64,000 nt of DNA. It comes from Lumnitzera littorea (taxonomy: Eukaryota > Streptophyta > Magnoliopsida > Myrtales > Combretaceae). Positions 48,331-60,430 of the stretch are shown piece by piece. The notes beneath the pieces were generated by a model. The model saw only the letters and a program-made list of their open reading frames with translations. It was not told the DNA's origin and searched no databases. A program made the position numbers and the translations under genes. The first letter of the stretch is position 1, and the number at the start of each line of letters is the position of its first letter. The DNA is taken from positions 45,904,900-45,968,899 of the forward strand of contig JAMXBB010000011.1 of assembly GCA_024138015.1 (NCBI GenBank), read 5' to 3'.

Positions 48331-49960
48331 ATAAATTTTTCTAAAGGATCATAGAGTACTCCCCTATAAGTATTATCGGTTCATTCCCATCAATCTTTCT
48401 CTCATTGGTGAGCAAATCCTTCATGAATTTGGCATAGGAAGGCATCTGTTGCAGTGCTTTTGCAAAAGGAATGTTGATTTGCAGCTTCTTGAAGACATCT
48501 AGGAATTTGGCAAATTGAGTGTTTAGTTGCTATTGCTTCAATCTTCCTGGAAAGGGGATTGGAGGGACATACGATTTCACTATTGGTAACTTCTGCGTTG
48601 GTTCGTCTTCCACCTCTTTCCCTTTTTCTACCTTTGGAATCTCCACCTTTTCTTCAATGCATCTATTAACTGTTTCCAATGCTTTTCTACTCTTCAACAT
48701 AATAGCATTAATACCTCTGGGATTCTCTTTAGTATTGCTAGGTCAAGACTCTGATGGTTCGTTGCTCAACTGTTGAGAAATCTAACTTATCTAATTCTCT
48801 AGGTTTTGAATAGTCGCTTGTTGATTCTGTAGCAAGGTGTCGATCTTTTGCATATAGTTCAACATGAGCTCTTCCATTCTAGACTAATTTTGCTAAGGTA
48901 GAGCATTCTGAGTAGGACCTTGCTTTTGGAATCTAGTTGGTGGTTGGAATGCATTGTTTTCGTTTCTTTATGAAAAATTTGGATAATTATGCCACCTATG
49001 ATTATATGTATTCGAATATGGTCCTTAATTGCCGCATTGAAAATTGTTGACAAAATTCACTTATTCTCTATTGGTTGGAGCTGAGTGATTCCAAGTTAAG
49101 CACTCAGGAGTTGAATGTAGTCCTGAACATAACTCACAAAAATCAATAGGGTTAGCATTAAAAGACTGTGTTGTGGTGAGTTTACTTACCTAAGTAGTGA
49201 GAGTTGCTATCTAAGCCGTTAATTGAGATATAGTGCTATTGTTACTGGCTGCTACCATTCCTAACTTACTTCTCTCATTTTGCTAGTTATGTGCACTAGA
49301 GGCCATTTCTTCTATTAGTGCACTTACTTCATTATGTCTTTCTCATTAGAGCACCTCCAGTTGTAGCATCAACTAGGGACCTCAATATCTCATCTAGACT
49401 GAGATAGAAGATCTCAATCAGGAGATTGTCTGGTAAGCCATGATGTAGGCATTTTCTTATCACCTCCTTGAATCTCTCTTATGCTTTATAAAGTAACTCA
49501 CCATTAAACTTGGTAAAGTTGGTGATGTCATTCCTTAATTTTGCGGTCTTAGCCGGTGGGAAAAATCTCCTTAAGAATTTCAATGAAAGATCAGCTTAGG
49601 TAGTGATAAACTCTTATTGCAGTGAATGAAACCAAACTTTAACCTTATCCCTTAGTGAAAAAGGGAAAGAGTTGTAATCTGATAACCTTGTTTGTCACAC
49701 TGCTCATCTTCACTGTATTGTAGTATTGAAGGAATCCTACAATATGCTTGTCAGGACTTTCATTGGGATATCCTCTAAACTGATTTGTCTGAACCATTTG
49801 AATAAGGGATGGCTTCAACTCAAAGTTGTTAGCTTGAATAGTAGGCCTCCTTATAGTCGTACCCATCACCGTAGGTACTACATAATCTTGTAATGCTCGT
49901 GGAACTCCTTATATCTGATTATCACTCTCATTACTTGCCATCTTGTCTATTCTTCTTCTG
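48331..49960 (-). pseudogene. gag: Athila gag, fragmented
   Basis: The capsid region is recognised from TIQANNFELKPSLIQMVQTN (about 49800) with a partner FRGYPNESPDKHIVGFLQYY (about 49750), then VIRLQLFPF near 49675. Downstream the frame is broken repeatedly, with pieces such as EIFPTG and KCP-like remnants. A more C-terminal part is legible at 48520-48870 (MLNYMQKIDTLLQNQQATIQ, then IPFPGRLKQ). Many stops and indels make it the most decayed domain of the element. Confidence 0.8.
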
Positions 49961-50131
49961 TTCTCTTACCTCAACTGATGAAAGGTGCGCTCTATTTCTG
50001 AATCCAGTGGTAGAATTTCAACACTTTTGCTCCTGTGCATAAAACACTTGCAAAGAGATAAAAAAGAAAAAAACACGTGTTGTCAACTGTGCCTAAATTA
50101 TCAACAGAACTAAAAGGTTTAATATTTCTAG

Positions 50132-50149
50132 TCCTCGACAACGGCGCTA
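50132..50149 (-). other. Primer-binding site of the Athila element
   Basis: On the minus strand TAGCGCCGTTGTCGAGGA begins six bases after the 5' LTR. The Athila/Tat consensus complementary to tRNA-Asp is TGGCGCCGTTGCCGGGGA. The differences are all transitions. Confidence 0.8.
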
Positions 50150-50155
50150 AAAACT

Positions 50156-51575
50156 TGATTCGCTTAAACTATATATATAAAAATAAATCGCAAATACTTC
50201 AGTAAGTATACTAGGTTGGAATCAAGTAATATAGAAAAGCAAGGTTGTTGATCCTTCGAAGACTAAGATATTACTAATCCTATACTAGTTCTTATCAATT
50301 TTAAGCAATTATAATTAAATTAATTAATTTAATAATTACTCTAAAACTATTGAAAAGAAAATAACTATGAAAAAGTTAAAATTAAGCAATCAATTGAGAT
50401 TTGTGGGAATATAGAATCCACCCTAGATTATGCAAATCAAATTGTTATCATATTATATAGATTAATGGCTATAAGGTCATTCAAGCGAAATTATTATACC
50501 TTAAAACTTAAGGATTTAAACCCCTAATTAATTAGTCAGCTTCCGCATCTTTTAATTAACAGTGGACTCTAAATTATAATCATATATCTCTTGATACTAT
50601 GGTTGTCTAATGCCTTAAATCAATTATCCCTAATGTCTTAATGAATAATCAATTGCCAAACATTGCATTAATCTTTAGATAATTTTTAATTAGTTCAATT
50701 GACTTTGCTTCTACATTGATTAATCAAATCAACTAATAACTTCTAACAAACCCTATATTAACTTCTATATCATTAGGGTTTCTAACAATTATAATCGAAA
50801 TCATACAAATTGCAATCATGAATCATCTATATATCTCTTAATCCTATAATATGAATACAATCATCATCTTAACTATCTAGGGTTTCATCAATTCCTACAA
50901 ATAATTTTAGTTAGCCATGGATTTGAAAACAAAAGCACAAATATTGATTGAAATTGCAAGGAAATCATAATTGAAAGCATAAGTAATTCACAGAATTGCA
51001 TAAGAATAATTGAAATAGATATCACCAATTCTATATTGGAAAGAAATAATCTTCAGTTGCAACTTTAATCTTGGTCTCCATAGCAAAAGCAAAATCCTCT
51101 CAATGATCAAAGTGCTTCTCCTGAAGAATTCTTCAAAAATTATCTAAAAACTATCTAAAAACTATTCTATGATTCTCAATGTCTAAGGAAAAGTATGTCT
51201 AAAAGTCCTTCCAACAATGAAACATAAGCTATTTATATGAAAAATTAGGGTTAGCTCGCGTGAAGTTTCTTTTTTTATGAAGGCTGGCGATATAAGTGCA
51301 AGGCCAGCATTTAGGCCGGCAGCGTAGCCATCAAAGGCCAGCGATGCAAGCTTGTCAACAGGCTGCCTTTTATTCCCATTTGCACACATTGATCCAAACT
51401 TCGTTTATTTGCTTAAAATTTCTCTAAATCGTTTGTAATTCCAGTCTTGAATCCTCTAATTCTTGAAATGTCTAAATGAAAATAATTAAGTACCAATGCT
51501 TAGTGATTTTTATAAAATCTATAATAATTCTATCTTAATTTGCACTTTTAAAATATGAAAAATATGCCTTTATCA
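50156..51575 (-). repeat. 5' LTR of the Athila element
   Basis: Plus-strand ends are TGATTCGCTTAAAC and GCCTTTATCA; it pairs with 36598-38002. On the minus strand TATAAATA at 51237-51230, about 340 bp from the LTR start, is the likely promoter. The ORF at 51183-51389 is LTR sequence. Confidence 0.93.
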
Positions 51576-51580
51576 ATGGA
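51576..51580. repeat. Target-site duplication ATGGA, right copy of the Athila element
   Basis: It matches 36593-36597 exactly. Confidence 0.95.
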
Positions 51581-52546
51581 CTCTACGAGTAGATGGTTAT
51601 GCCTTTTGGCTTATCAAATGTTCTGAGCACTTTCATGCGATTAATGAGCCATGTATTGAGAAATCTGATCGGGAAGTGTGTCATGGTGTACTTTGACGAC
51701 ATCCTCATATATAGTGTTGATAGGCCAAGTTACTATGAACATCTCCGTGCCGTGTTGGATGTGCTTCAAATCAAGAGTTTATTTGGCAACTTAAAGAAGT
51801 GTAGTTTTTGCTAGGAGGAAGTGGTATTTCTAAGTTAATTAATTAGTGGAGGCAGTTTACAAGTCGATGATGAGAAGGTCTGAGCTATTGTTAAGTGGTT
51901 GACTCTAACCACTTGTGTAAAGGTGAGAAGTTTCCACGGATTGGCATCCTTTTATTGAAGATTCATTAGAAATTTTAGTACCATTGTTGCACCCCTTATA
52001 GAGTTGACAAAGAAAACATTGAGTTCTTGGGGAGAGAGAGAGGAGAGGAGTTTTGGTGAAGTAAAGGTAAGATTAACTTCCGCACCTATATTGGCCTTAC
52101 TTGACATTGAGAAGATATTTGAGTTAGAATGTAGCCCGTCAAGCATTGGTATAAGCATTGTCTTAATGCAAGAACGCTGGCCAATTGCCAATCATAGCAA
52201 GAAGCTCAGAGGACCTCAACTGAACTACTTAATGTATGACAGAGAACTCTTATCCCATATTCGAGCACTGCAAGTGTGGCAACATAATTTATTGTTAAGA
52301 GAGTTTGTTATTTACACAAATCATGAATCATTGAGGCATCTCAGATGTCAAACCAAACTATCAAAGAGGGGAGTACGATGGGTTGAATTCCTAGAGGGAT
52401 TCAACTTTGTAATAAAAAATATAGTTGCTGATGCTCTATCGAGAAGGCATGTTCTCCTCACCGAACTACAAATCAAGTTGTTGGGGTTTGTGAGCATCAA
52501 ACAACAGTATCCTAGAGACCCCCATTTTGGTCCTATATTTGGGTAA
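51581..52546 (+). pseudogene. pol: Gypsy element: C-terminal reverse transcriptase and RNase H
   Basis: This continues the gene cut at 36592. VMPFGLSNVLSTFMRLM and the active-site motif VMVYFDDILIY (about 51686-51718) are intact, and a TAG follows FGNLKKCSFC at 51812-51814. The connection region (SFHGLASFY, stop, RFIRNFSTIVAPLIELTKK) leads into RNase H, open for 180 codons at 52004-52546. Its motifs include FELECSPSSIGISIVLMQE, LNYLMYDRELLSHIRALQVW and VIYTNHESLRHL. Two catalytic positions differ from the family: the C-D-A-S Asp is lost (CSPS) and the T-D-H Asp is Asn. A short in-frame gap precedes VADALSRRHVLL. The protein would probably lack RNase H activity. Confidence 0.88.
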
Positions 52547-53735
52547 TATATTGACGGAAGAATTGTAGATGAATACCATGTAGAGGATGGTTATTTGTTT
52601 CGAAGTAGAAAGTTATGTGTGTCGTCTTGTTCAATAAAAGAGCTACTAGTGAGAGAAACCTACAGTGGAACTTTTTGGCCACTTTAGGGAGAGGATGACA
52701 TGTGAATTGTTGAATAGTCGATTCTTCTAGCCAAGAATAAGATGAGATGTGCACCTAGTTATTGAGGGCTGTGCTACATACAAGAGGGCTAAATTCCAAG
52801 CTAAAAAAGGGAAAGCAATGCTGTTACCTATCCCGACCCGACCTTGGATTGAGCTGTTCTTGGATTACTAAGGACTACTTAAGGCAAAGACTCTGTGATG
52901 TTCGTTGTAGATAGATTCAATAAGATGGCACATTTTATGCCCAGCTCCAAAACTAACGATGTTTCGGCGATTGCTTCTCTCTTTTTACAGGAAATTATTT
53001 AGCTACATTGTGTACTAAGGAGTGTAGTCTCAGATTGAGATCTAAAGTTCTTCAGCCATTTCTAGAGAACTTTATGGGCATTAGATGAGGACTAAACTGC
53101 TATTGAGAATTTCCTATCATCCCTAAATTGATGGCCAAACAGAAGTGGTCAACCATACTTTGGGATCATTACTTCGAGCTGTAGTATAAAAGAACTTAAC
53201 TGATTAGGATGTCTATTTATTCGTGGTAGAATTTTCGTACAATCGAGTAATGCATGACACCATCAAGCAGATCCCCTTTGAAGTCGTTTATGACTTTAAT
53301 CCTGAGCTACCCCTTTATCACAACTGTATGCCTATTCTAAGTAAGAAGACCTTGATGCAAGAGCTCGAGCCTGAGCCCGAGCTCGAGTCCGAGCCCTACA
53401 ATACATCTATGAGAAGGTTACTCCGTAGATTGACTAAGCTGCTAAGAAAATGCAAGAAAGAGTCAAGGGGAGGAAGTCGGTATAGTTTCATCCTAGAGAC
53501 CTAGTATGGTTACACTTGAGCAAGGAGAGATTCCCAAATAAGAGAAAGAATAATTTATCTGCTTGAGCTGAAAGCCTTTTTAAAATCCTCTAGAAGATCA
53601 ATGATAATGCCTACAAATTGAAACTACCCCAACATTATGGAATTTTTTACACTTTCAACATTCTTCAGTCCTTATTACCTTAAGGGAGAATTGAATGGAG
53701 ATTAGTTAGATTTGATCTTAGATCCAAATCAACTA
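52547..53735 (+). pseudogene. pol: Gypsy element: integrase, fragmented
   Basis: Recognisable parts are the catalytic-core start VMFVVDRFNKMAHFMPSSK (about 52897-52955), SLFLQEII (about 52978), VVSD followed by a stop at the second catalytic Asp region (about 53020), and a degraded PQTDGQTEV-like stretch near 53130. The C-terminal VEFSYNRVMHDTIKQIPFEV with VVYDFNPELPL is at 53226-53315. A run of GAGCTC/GAGCCC hexamers at 53361-53396 adds alternating Glu with Leu, Pro or Ser. The tail (HPRDLVWLHLSKERFPNKRK at about 53490-53550) is shifted in frame. There are many stops, and no chromodomain is seen. Confidence 0.8.
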
Positions 53736-53743
53736 AGAAGGAA
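53735..53743 (+). other. Polypurine tract of the gypsy element
   Basis: AAGAAGGAA lies directly before the 3' LTR start TGATAGG. Confidence 0.6.
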
Positions 53744-54634
53744 TGATAGGAATCGGACTATTGAACCTTTGACCCACAGTTGCGCTTGAAGCCTAGAAGG
53801 ATTAAAGAGGCAAATCCTACTGTTCCAATTGATTGCTGCTAAGGCCGAGATGATCCTTGTTGTTGACCAACTTCTTATACCAAGTCAAGTAACTACACAT
53901 CCTTCGGAAGTCATATACAATTGCTCGGCTATGACTAAGCTGACCACCTGCTTAGCAACATTGGTGTCGAGAAACTGAGAGCTTCAGCACATATTCATAA
54001 CCATCACTTCTCGAATGAGTCTAGGTCTGACTAGCACCTATACTTAGTACCCCTACTTTACCTTCTATCTTAACTATACTATTTTGTCTATTTCTACCAA
54101 CATCCCCAATAGGCTATTTCCACGCATCATAGTCCTACGTAAAGAAATCTGCTGCACTAATCATTATTTTCTTTAAATTTTTATTTTTACCCTTTGTATT
54201 CATTGTATATTACTTCTTTTAGACATTACCCTTTTGTCTTTTTCCATTTTAGGTAGGTTGCCTTAATTTCTTGAGTATAAATACCAATTATACATGAAGT
54301 CGCAAGAGATACCAATCATCATCATCAATATATTGAATATACTTTTTGTGAATATTGCTTTCTTAGCTTGTTTACTTCCTTCACTCTTATCCGAACCCTT
54401 AAGAAGGACTAGGTGGCGAGTAACCTCATTGGGTCACTTTGTGCATCATATTAACCTATGCTGTGAGTCATCGGAAGTTTAATTGGTGCATCATATCTTT
54501 TGGAGCTATTAGTGGGTTTACTTATTTACTTTTCTAGTTGTTGCACTATTTTCCATCTTGTTCTTCAAGCTTTTGGTAAGCTTGGACCTACCCTTGTGAT
54601 TGACCTTGTCTATTCTTGGTCTTGGTCTACATTA
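53744..54634 (+). repeat. 3' LTR of the gypsy element
   Basis: It starts TGATAGGAATCGGACTATTG and matches 33106-34030; TATAAATA is at 54276-54283. GCTTC follows as the target duplication, and then block 2 resumes. The ORFs at 54294-54718 overlap the LTR and the junction and are unsupported. Confidence 0.85.
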
Positions 54635-54639
54635 GCTTC

Positions 54640-57600
54640 CTTATGCACTCTCGGTCCAGATTACACTCTTGTTACTATTCCAAAAATTATAGTCCATTTT
54701 GTAAGTGATACGCTTTAATCAATCTATTAGGTCTTTTTTGGTCCAATATTATGAATTAGGCTTTTGGTCAAATGGTTTTAAGAGGGATTAATGAGAAGGC
54801 TTATTTTGAAAGATTTAATTATTCAACCGGGGTGTACAAATCAATAACCTTTAGGAAGAAACTAGAAGCGTGCTTACCCTAGTTTCAAAAATGATTTTTA
54901 TTAAAGATAAGTTGTTCTTTAAGATTAGAAGAGCTTTTTTCGAGTGTGGGAGGTATTATGGGTAAGAAGGCCTTGTGTGATTTAGCATGGGTAAGAAAGT
55001 TTTTGGTCTTTGATTTTGAGGTGTGATTTAGAGTGGATATGGAAGTTTTTTGTTTTTGGGCTTAGAATGTGATTTAGAGCCTTGTGTTTTTGGGGTCATT
55101 TTGAGCTTTTATTTCGGGCCTTTTGATTCAGTTTTGCTACCCTTGTTGAGATGTGATATATCTTTTAAGGCTTTTTTCTTACACTTAGATCTAATTTTGT
55201 AGCCTCTTTTCTTTCTTTCTTCTTCTTCTCCTTCTTTTTTTATTTTTTTTAATTGCCACATTCTTTCATTGTCTGTTTTTTACTTAGGCTTGGAAGTAAT
55301 TGCCTCCCCAAAGTGTTTGGACTATGTGTATAGGGTTCTTGTAAACTCTTCTTCATTTTAGAGAAAACAAATTATCAGAAATGAAAATTATCCTTTAATT
55401 GATGCCACTAAAGCAAGCATAAACTAGTTTTAATCCTTTTCTCCTAATCAATGACCCTAACATTTGAATTGCCTTAGTATAGGGTGGTTCTTGATAGGTT
55501 TTAAATTTGAAAATACTCCAAGTTGGTCTAGCGGGGTTAATAAAAGATAATTTTGTTTTGAAAATAAATGCTTAACTTTATTTTAATTTGCATATCAAAT
55601 TCAAAATTGACTTTCTCTAACGAATAAGTCCTCACCATGATGTCACTTAACTCTCAAAGTGTATGTATTTTAGGGTTGGTGTTTGGGATTCAGTTTGCCT
55701 CTTTTTATTCTAAACTTTTAAAATAAGATACTAAAATGTGCGTTCTTTTACCCTAATGTTAATCAAACTCCAATCACTTAATTTATAAGGCAACCAATAA
55801 GATAATTTTATTTTAGCTATTATAAAGACATGCAAAACACTTTCTTATGAGGTTATTACAGAATTTATTGAAAAACTTGATTCTTCTTTGCCTTTTCTTT
55901 AACTTGCTCCATTTAAGCACTCAACTATTTAGGACAATATGTGAGCTTGTCAATAAGTATTGGTAGACTCAAAAGAATTAGAGCTTTAGGTGATTCGATT
56001 GAATTCCTTTCGTGACTTAAAGAAGGACCAACTTCTCGAAGCTCTAGTTAAATGACCTTAGTATCAATTAGGTCTTGAATCTTGTTCCTTAACATTCAAT
56101 GTTTTTTAATGGAGTACTCCTTTTGACCCATATGATAGTCACATCGAGCTTTTGGGTCAAAGCTGTATGGTTTGTAATTTGGATTAGGGGCTTTACAGGC
56201 TAAGATCTTTGCTTCCTTGAGATGATGAAAGATTTAGGTAATTGAGATCCTTAGTTGAGTGAATTGTCTCCTTTGAGCCCTTTGGGCTTGTTTTTTCTCA
56301 CTCATCCTTGGCTCTTTTCTTTTTGGGCCACTTTTATTATTTAGGCTTACTGACATTTGATCAGTAATGGATGTTGAGTGTTGAAATCTTCTAAGTATTA
56401 AGCCCATTGTCTTTTCTAAGTCTGCGATGCTCTATCATGGTGTGGTTACTTTTTCTTCTCGATTTGAAAATCTCTTTTCCGGCTTGAATCTTGAGTCACT
56501 TGGAGACTAGTGATAATGGGAAACAAGATCTACAATTATTGGGCCATTTGACATACCATTTTTTCTAGGGAGGTGATCTTATCATCAACCATTTAGACTT
56601 GATTGGAAGAATTCTTATCCGTTAGCAACTTTTCTTCTTCTTCTTTTTTTTGAAAGAGAAAAATGAATAGCTTAACTTCTTATGAGTAGAATTTTTACAA
56701 AAGTAGAGAAACTAGAAGAAAGTTCACAAATTATGTTACAAGTGATGATAAGAAAGAGAAGAAGATTTGCACAAAAAATATATAGGTGAAATGTATTTAC
56801 ATGAGAAAAACCTAAGTTTATAGACTTAATTGATAGATTATTTAAAAAAAGAAAATTAGAGTGAGAAACATTTCAACAATTTGTGGTCAATTAAAGAAAA
56901 GTATTTACAACTTGTAATTATTTAAAATATTATCTAGAATACTTATAAGAAGTGTAATTAAAAGAAAAGAATTATTTTACAAAGGAAAATTTTATGAGGT
57001 ACTCGATATTTACAACTAATTTCTGATTGGGAAGTCTAGATACTAAGAAGAGTGGGAAAATGAGTACTAGCGATAAGAAAAATTTAGTGGGAGGGGAAAT
57101 GCACGTAAGGAGATTTGTTTTAGAATAAAAACTTAAGAAAATATATTACAAATTAAGACTTTACAAAGATGAACATTTTTTTGTTTTGTTTTTTGAGATT
57201 TATGAATTTGATAAGGGACTAAGGATTTATAAATTTAAAGGCCTGGAGAGTTTATGAAAACCTATGACAATCTATAGAATGGTGAATTTTGTTATTATAA
57301 TCTAAAATTTTACACTAAGGTTCATGGACTAAGTCCAAAAAAACAAGGAAGACTATTTACAAGTTATGAGACTTTTAATTGTTATAAAGGCTAGCTAAAA
57401 TAATCTACAAGTATGGCCTTATTCTAAAATGGTGACTTAACTATAGGTAAAAGAAAATTATTTTACAATATATAGGGAAACCTTTTGATTTGAAAAACAA
57501 TGAAATTTTTATAAAGATAATAAGTGTACAATATAAGATTATTTACAAACATGAGTAAACAAGCATATGAAGACAAGAAAACATGAAGGCACATAGATGT

Positions 57601-58184
57601 AATTGCAAAGGGCTAATGACTAAATAATAACTTAGCAATGAAAGGGTTTAAGGTTGTAACTTTTACCAAAATTCCATTATTACAGTATAAGGAAAGTATA
57701 TTACAACATTTTTATGATATAATAGAATTTTGATAAAGTTTCAACCCTTCGTTGGCGATATGCTCCATTACTATTTATTCGTTAGTCTAAAATGTCGTGT
57801 ATGCAATTAGGTAGGTTCTAAAGGTCCTTAAGCTCTATGACTTAATGTGATTCTAAAGACACGGTTCATTAGTCACATCGAAGCTTAAGTGGGGTGGCTG
57901 AATCAAACTCGAGCGGTAGCTACACTACTACATGCAGAACCTACACAATGGCCCTTCGTCCTAGGGTCTTAAGACAGCCTAGGTCTAACCGTATCCATCC
58001 TGCATCCTTGATGCAATTATTCCCCCTCATATCCTAAGTATGATGCATGCAATAAGTGAATATGGCAATTTAAAACAAAATATATTTACAAGAAATAAAT
58101 CATAACAATAAATAAAAAAACATGGGTATTTTGAAAGGCAAATTTAGTTTCAGAAAGTTTTTAAGTAGTTAGCCCTCTTGACAT
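54640..58184 (-). other. Interior of block 2 between the gypsy insertion and the primer site
   Basis: It is homologous to 20916-23818 of block 1 at its left end (TTAGGCTTTTGGTCAAATGG occurs in both). It is largely non-coding apart from the gag relict at 56020-56640. The region 56700-57760 is AT-rich with no recognised domain. Confidence 0.6.
56020..56640 (-). pseudogene. gag: gag relict of block 2 (Tat/Ogre-type zinc knuckle)
   Basis: On the minus strand about 56182 down to 56030 reads YSFDPKARCDYHMGQKEYS followed by a decayed continuation and NKIQDLIDTKVI. That is the Cys-x2-His...Lys-x-Lys-x-x-Asp-Leu-Ile-Asp pattern of the Tat/Ogre gag zinc knuckle; the second Cys is replaced by His. Further upstream on that strand, VDDKITSLEKMVCQMAQ (about 56590) is a coiled-coil-like piece expected before the knuckle. 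Stops separate the pieces. Block 1 lacks this segment altogether. Confidence 0.65.
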
Positions 58185-58204
58185 CCTTAAGGGAGTTGCT
58201 AAGC
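58185..58204 (-). other. Decayed primer-binding site of block 2
   Basis: The minus strand here reads TTAGCAACTCCCTTAAGGAT where block 1 has TTGGCGACTCTGCTGGGGAT. The position relative to the LTR is the same, and most differences are G-to-A on this strand, as expected from methylation-driven decay. Confidence 0.5.
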
Positions 58205-59550
58205 TATCGAGTTTGATCTTTTGATTTTTTATTCGTTTTTCTTAACTCGATTAGTATTAAACCCTAAGCCATTTAATATTAACTTTCGACTAAGAGTTAA
58301 GAAAAACTTAGTTTTTCTTATTTTTGAAAGGTTTAGAGTTTTTACCCGACTAGGGTTGAGAAAAAAGAAATGGGTTAAGTTAAATTGATTGGGTGGATTG
58401 ATTTTAACCTAGCTATTAGTTTATTGGAAAAACCAAAATTTAAAACTGTTTTTGAAAACTAAAGGTTTTACACTCAAGGGCTATTTGATTAAACCTTTAA
58501 TGGATATAACTTTTAACTTTTTGAATTTAAATTTATCTTTTAAAATACCAGTTTAGTAATTATACATTCACAAAAAACTAATTCCACTTGCACAAAAAAA
58601 TAACAAATAAAAAATTATTTACAAAAGAGAAAATGAAAAGATTTTCTTATTTTAAGTCGTCTTATAGGTGCTTACGTACCATTTAATAAGGATTAGATTT
58701 TTTGTAATTCATTCTTGAAAACTTTAATATGTTGATCTATTTGAATTTTGAAAGGCACTTAAGTTTACATCTCTTAGCCATTTTGTTTTATTTGGAAAAA
58801 ATTTAGGGAAAGGTCCTCAATTAGTATTTTTGTTTTTGGAAAGTTCTAAATTGTCCTTATTTTTAAAAAGGATTAATTAATTTTTATTTTGGAAAATGAT
58901 TTTTCTAAATTGTGAAACTTTCTATTGTTGCTGATTTATTTATTTTATTATTTTTTAATTTATGTTTTTTATTAAGTATTTTTTTTAGGCATAAAAAATA
59001 AATAACAAATTTATGCTTTCCTTTCCTTTTCCTTTTTTTCTTCTCTTTTTCTTTTCTTCTCCTTTTCTTTTTCATCTTTTTGGATTTTTCTTTTCATTTT
59101 TCATTTTTCTAGTTTTTTTTTCTTTTGTTTCTTTTTACAACAAAAATGAAAAATACAAGAAAAAAAAAATAAACAGAATACATAAATATATAACAAAATA
59201 AGGAAAAGGCCAAATCGATGGATTATAGATCAGGGGTTTAGGTCGGACGATTAGGTTTGGGTTGGATTAGGGTTAGGTTAGAGGGTTTAGTTTAGGTCGC
59301 AGCAAGGAGGATGAAGCAGATGGTGGTGGAGGCTTGTTTCAAGCATTTTCAAGTCAGTTTTTAAGTAGGGAGAAGGGTTTCCATATGTTTCGTATTGGGA
59401 AATATGGGTCTGGTAACATCACCTTAGTTAGTAGTGGTGTATTCGTAGTGGTTGAAGTTGGTGGTGCGGCGGTTGTTGGATGACATGTGTAGCGGTTAAC
59501 TTGAGTTTAAAGATTGGTTAGGTTTTGGGTTTAGGGTTTTAGACCACAAT

Positions 59551-60430
59551 TGATAGGAATCAGCCTACGACTATCTCCAAGCCGAAGTCGACATGTCCTA
59601 AGCTAACGTTGACTTATTAGAAGCTGAAGCTAACCTGTTCCAACTTGGGGCTGAACTATTTGAAGTCGAGGGCAATCTATTATTGTTGAGGCCAAATTGA
59701 CACCAAAAGGTTGAAAGAAAGAAAAGGAGCCACTTGGCATCAACTCTGTTGTCTATTGAGAAGTTGAGAGACTACATAGCTGAGGCTTCGAAGCCAAAGA
59801 TCCACTTGACACGGTATGGAGAGACTAGTGGTGACTAATCATAGAACTTGACAACCGTAGGTTGACCTTTCAGGTATTTCGACTAAGTACTATAAGACTT
59901 CAGGGGCTCCTACCTAAACCCAGACATCTAGTTGTCGATCTCGCCTAGTTCGGATCCTGCTCCTTCCAAGACAGCTTGAATGACTGCATGCCAACTCCTT
60001 TTGCTAAATGCATAGTTTTATATTCTTGTGAATATTTTTCTTTATTTTAATTATAGGCCCATTCTTTAAGGTTTAAGGTCTTGTATATTATTTATAGTTT
60101 TGCCACTAGGGTTTTTAAGATTTGCTATAAATAGTATTATTTGTAATTAGTTGACACAGATTTTTGAGATAGCAAAGAATATTCAGATAGTGATTACACT
60201 TGAACATTCCTTTTCGAGTAAAGATACTCCTAAGCTCTTAGAGCTTACCTTTTCTGGATTATTGAGTGTTGATTAACTCTTTAATCTTTCTTGTGTTCTT
60301 ATTAATCTTAACCTTGCGATTGTGGTGAAACCCTCATTTGAGCAAAGTTAGTGAGTTGCATCTAACCCTCATTTGAATTATGAGTGACATTTAGTGTTCG
60401 TGAGTTGTATCGGACCCTATATCAAGCTCA
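59551..60430 (+). mobile_element. LTR-like insertion inside the block 2 LTR (right border uncertain)
   Basis: It starts TGATAGGAATC, the same ten bases as the gypsy LTRs at 33106 and 53744, then diverges. It has TATAAATA at 60126-60133, about 575 bp in, and CTTGTGTTCTT/GTGAGTTG-type words after it, as in an R-U5 region. Neither a right end nor a target duplication could be fixed (the left flank is ACAAT), so the end coordinate is an estimate. It is probably a solo LTR of a related gypsy family. Confidence 0.42.

Larger units (their letters stand above)
36598..51575 (-). mobile_element. Athila-lineage Ty3/gypsy retrotransposon, inserted in the gypsy reverse transcriptase
   Basis: It reads on the minus strand. 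LTRs 50156-51575 (5') and 36598-38002 (3') are 1.42 and 1.41 kb and nearly identical: about four differences in the first 130 bases, plus small indels later. It has a perfect 5-bp target duplication. In order it contains a primer site of the Asp-tRNA type, gag, protease with Asp-Leu-Gly-Ala-Ser, reverse transcriptase, RNase H, integrase, a downstream Athila-type extra ORF, and a purine tract. A 3.6-kb solo-LTR-like insert splits reverse transcriptase from RNase H. It is the youngest full-length element here judging by LTR similarity, yet several domains contain stops, so it is not autonomous. Confidence 0.93.
33106..54634 (+). mobile_element. Ty3/gypsy LTR retrotransposon, disrupted by an Athila element
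   Basis: LTRs 33106-34030 and 53744-54634 begin TGATAGGAAT and end near CATTA. The flanks GCTTT (33101-33105) and GCTTC (54635-54639) form a 4-of-5 target duplication. Comparison with block 1 (17955-17966, GATGACTTCCTTACG) shows the empty site precisely. Gene order gag, protease, reverse transcriptase, RNase H, integrase on the plus strand is the Ty3/gypsy order. No chromodomain is recognisable. Minus the 15-kb Athila insert, it is about 6.5 kb. Stops are scattered through every domain. Confidence 0.88.

Noticed and set aside
54294..54718. ORFs at the right gypsy LTR
   Set aside because: They span LTR sequence and the LTR/block 2 junction; the equivalent in the left LTR is not open in the same way.
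59013..59201. Phe-rich plus-strand ORF
   Set aside because: It is the translation of a T/C simple-sequence run within the block 2 LTR.
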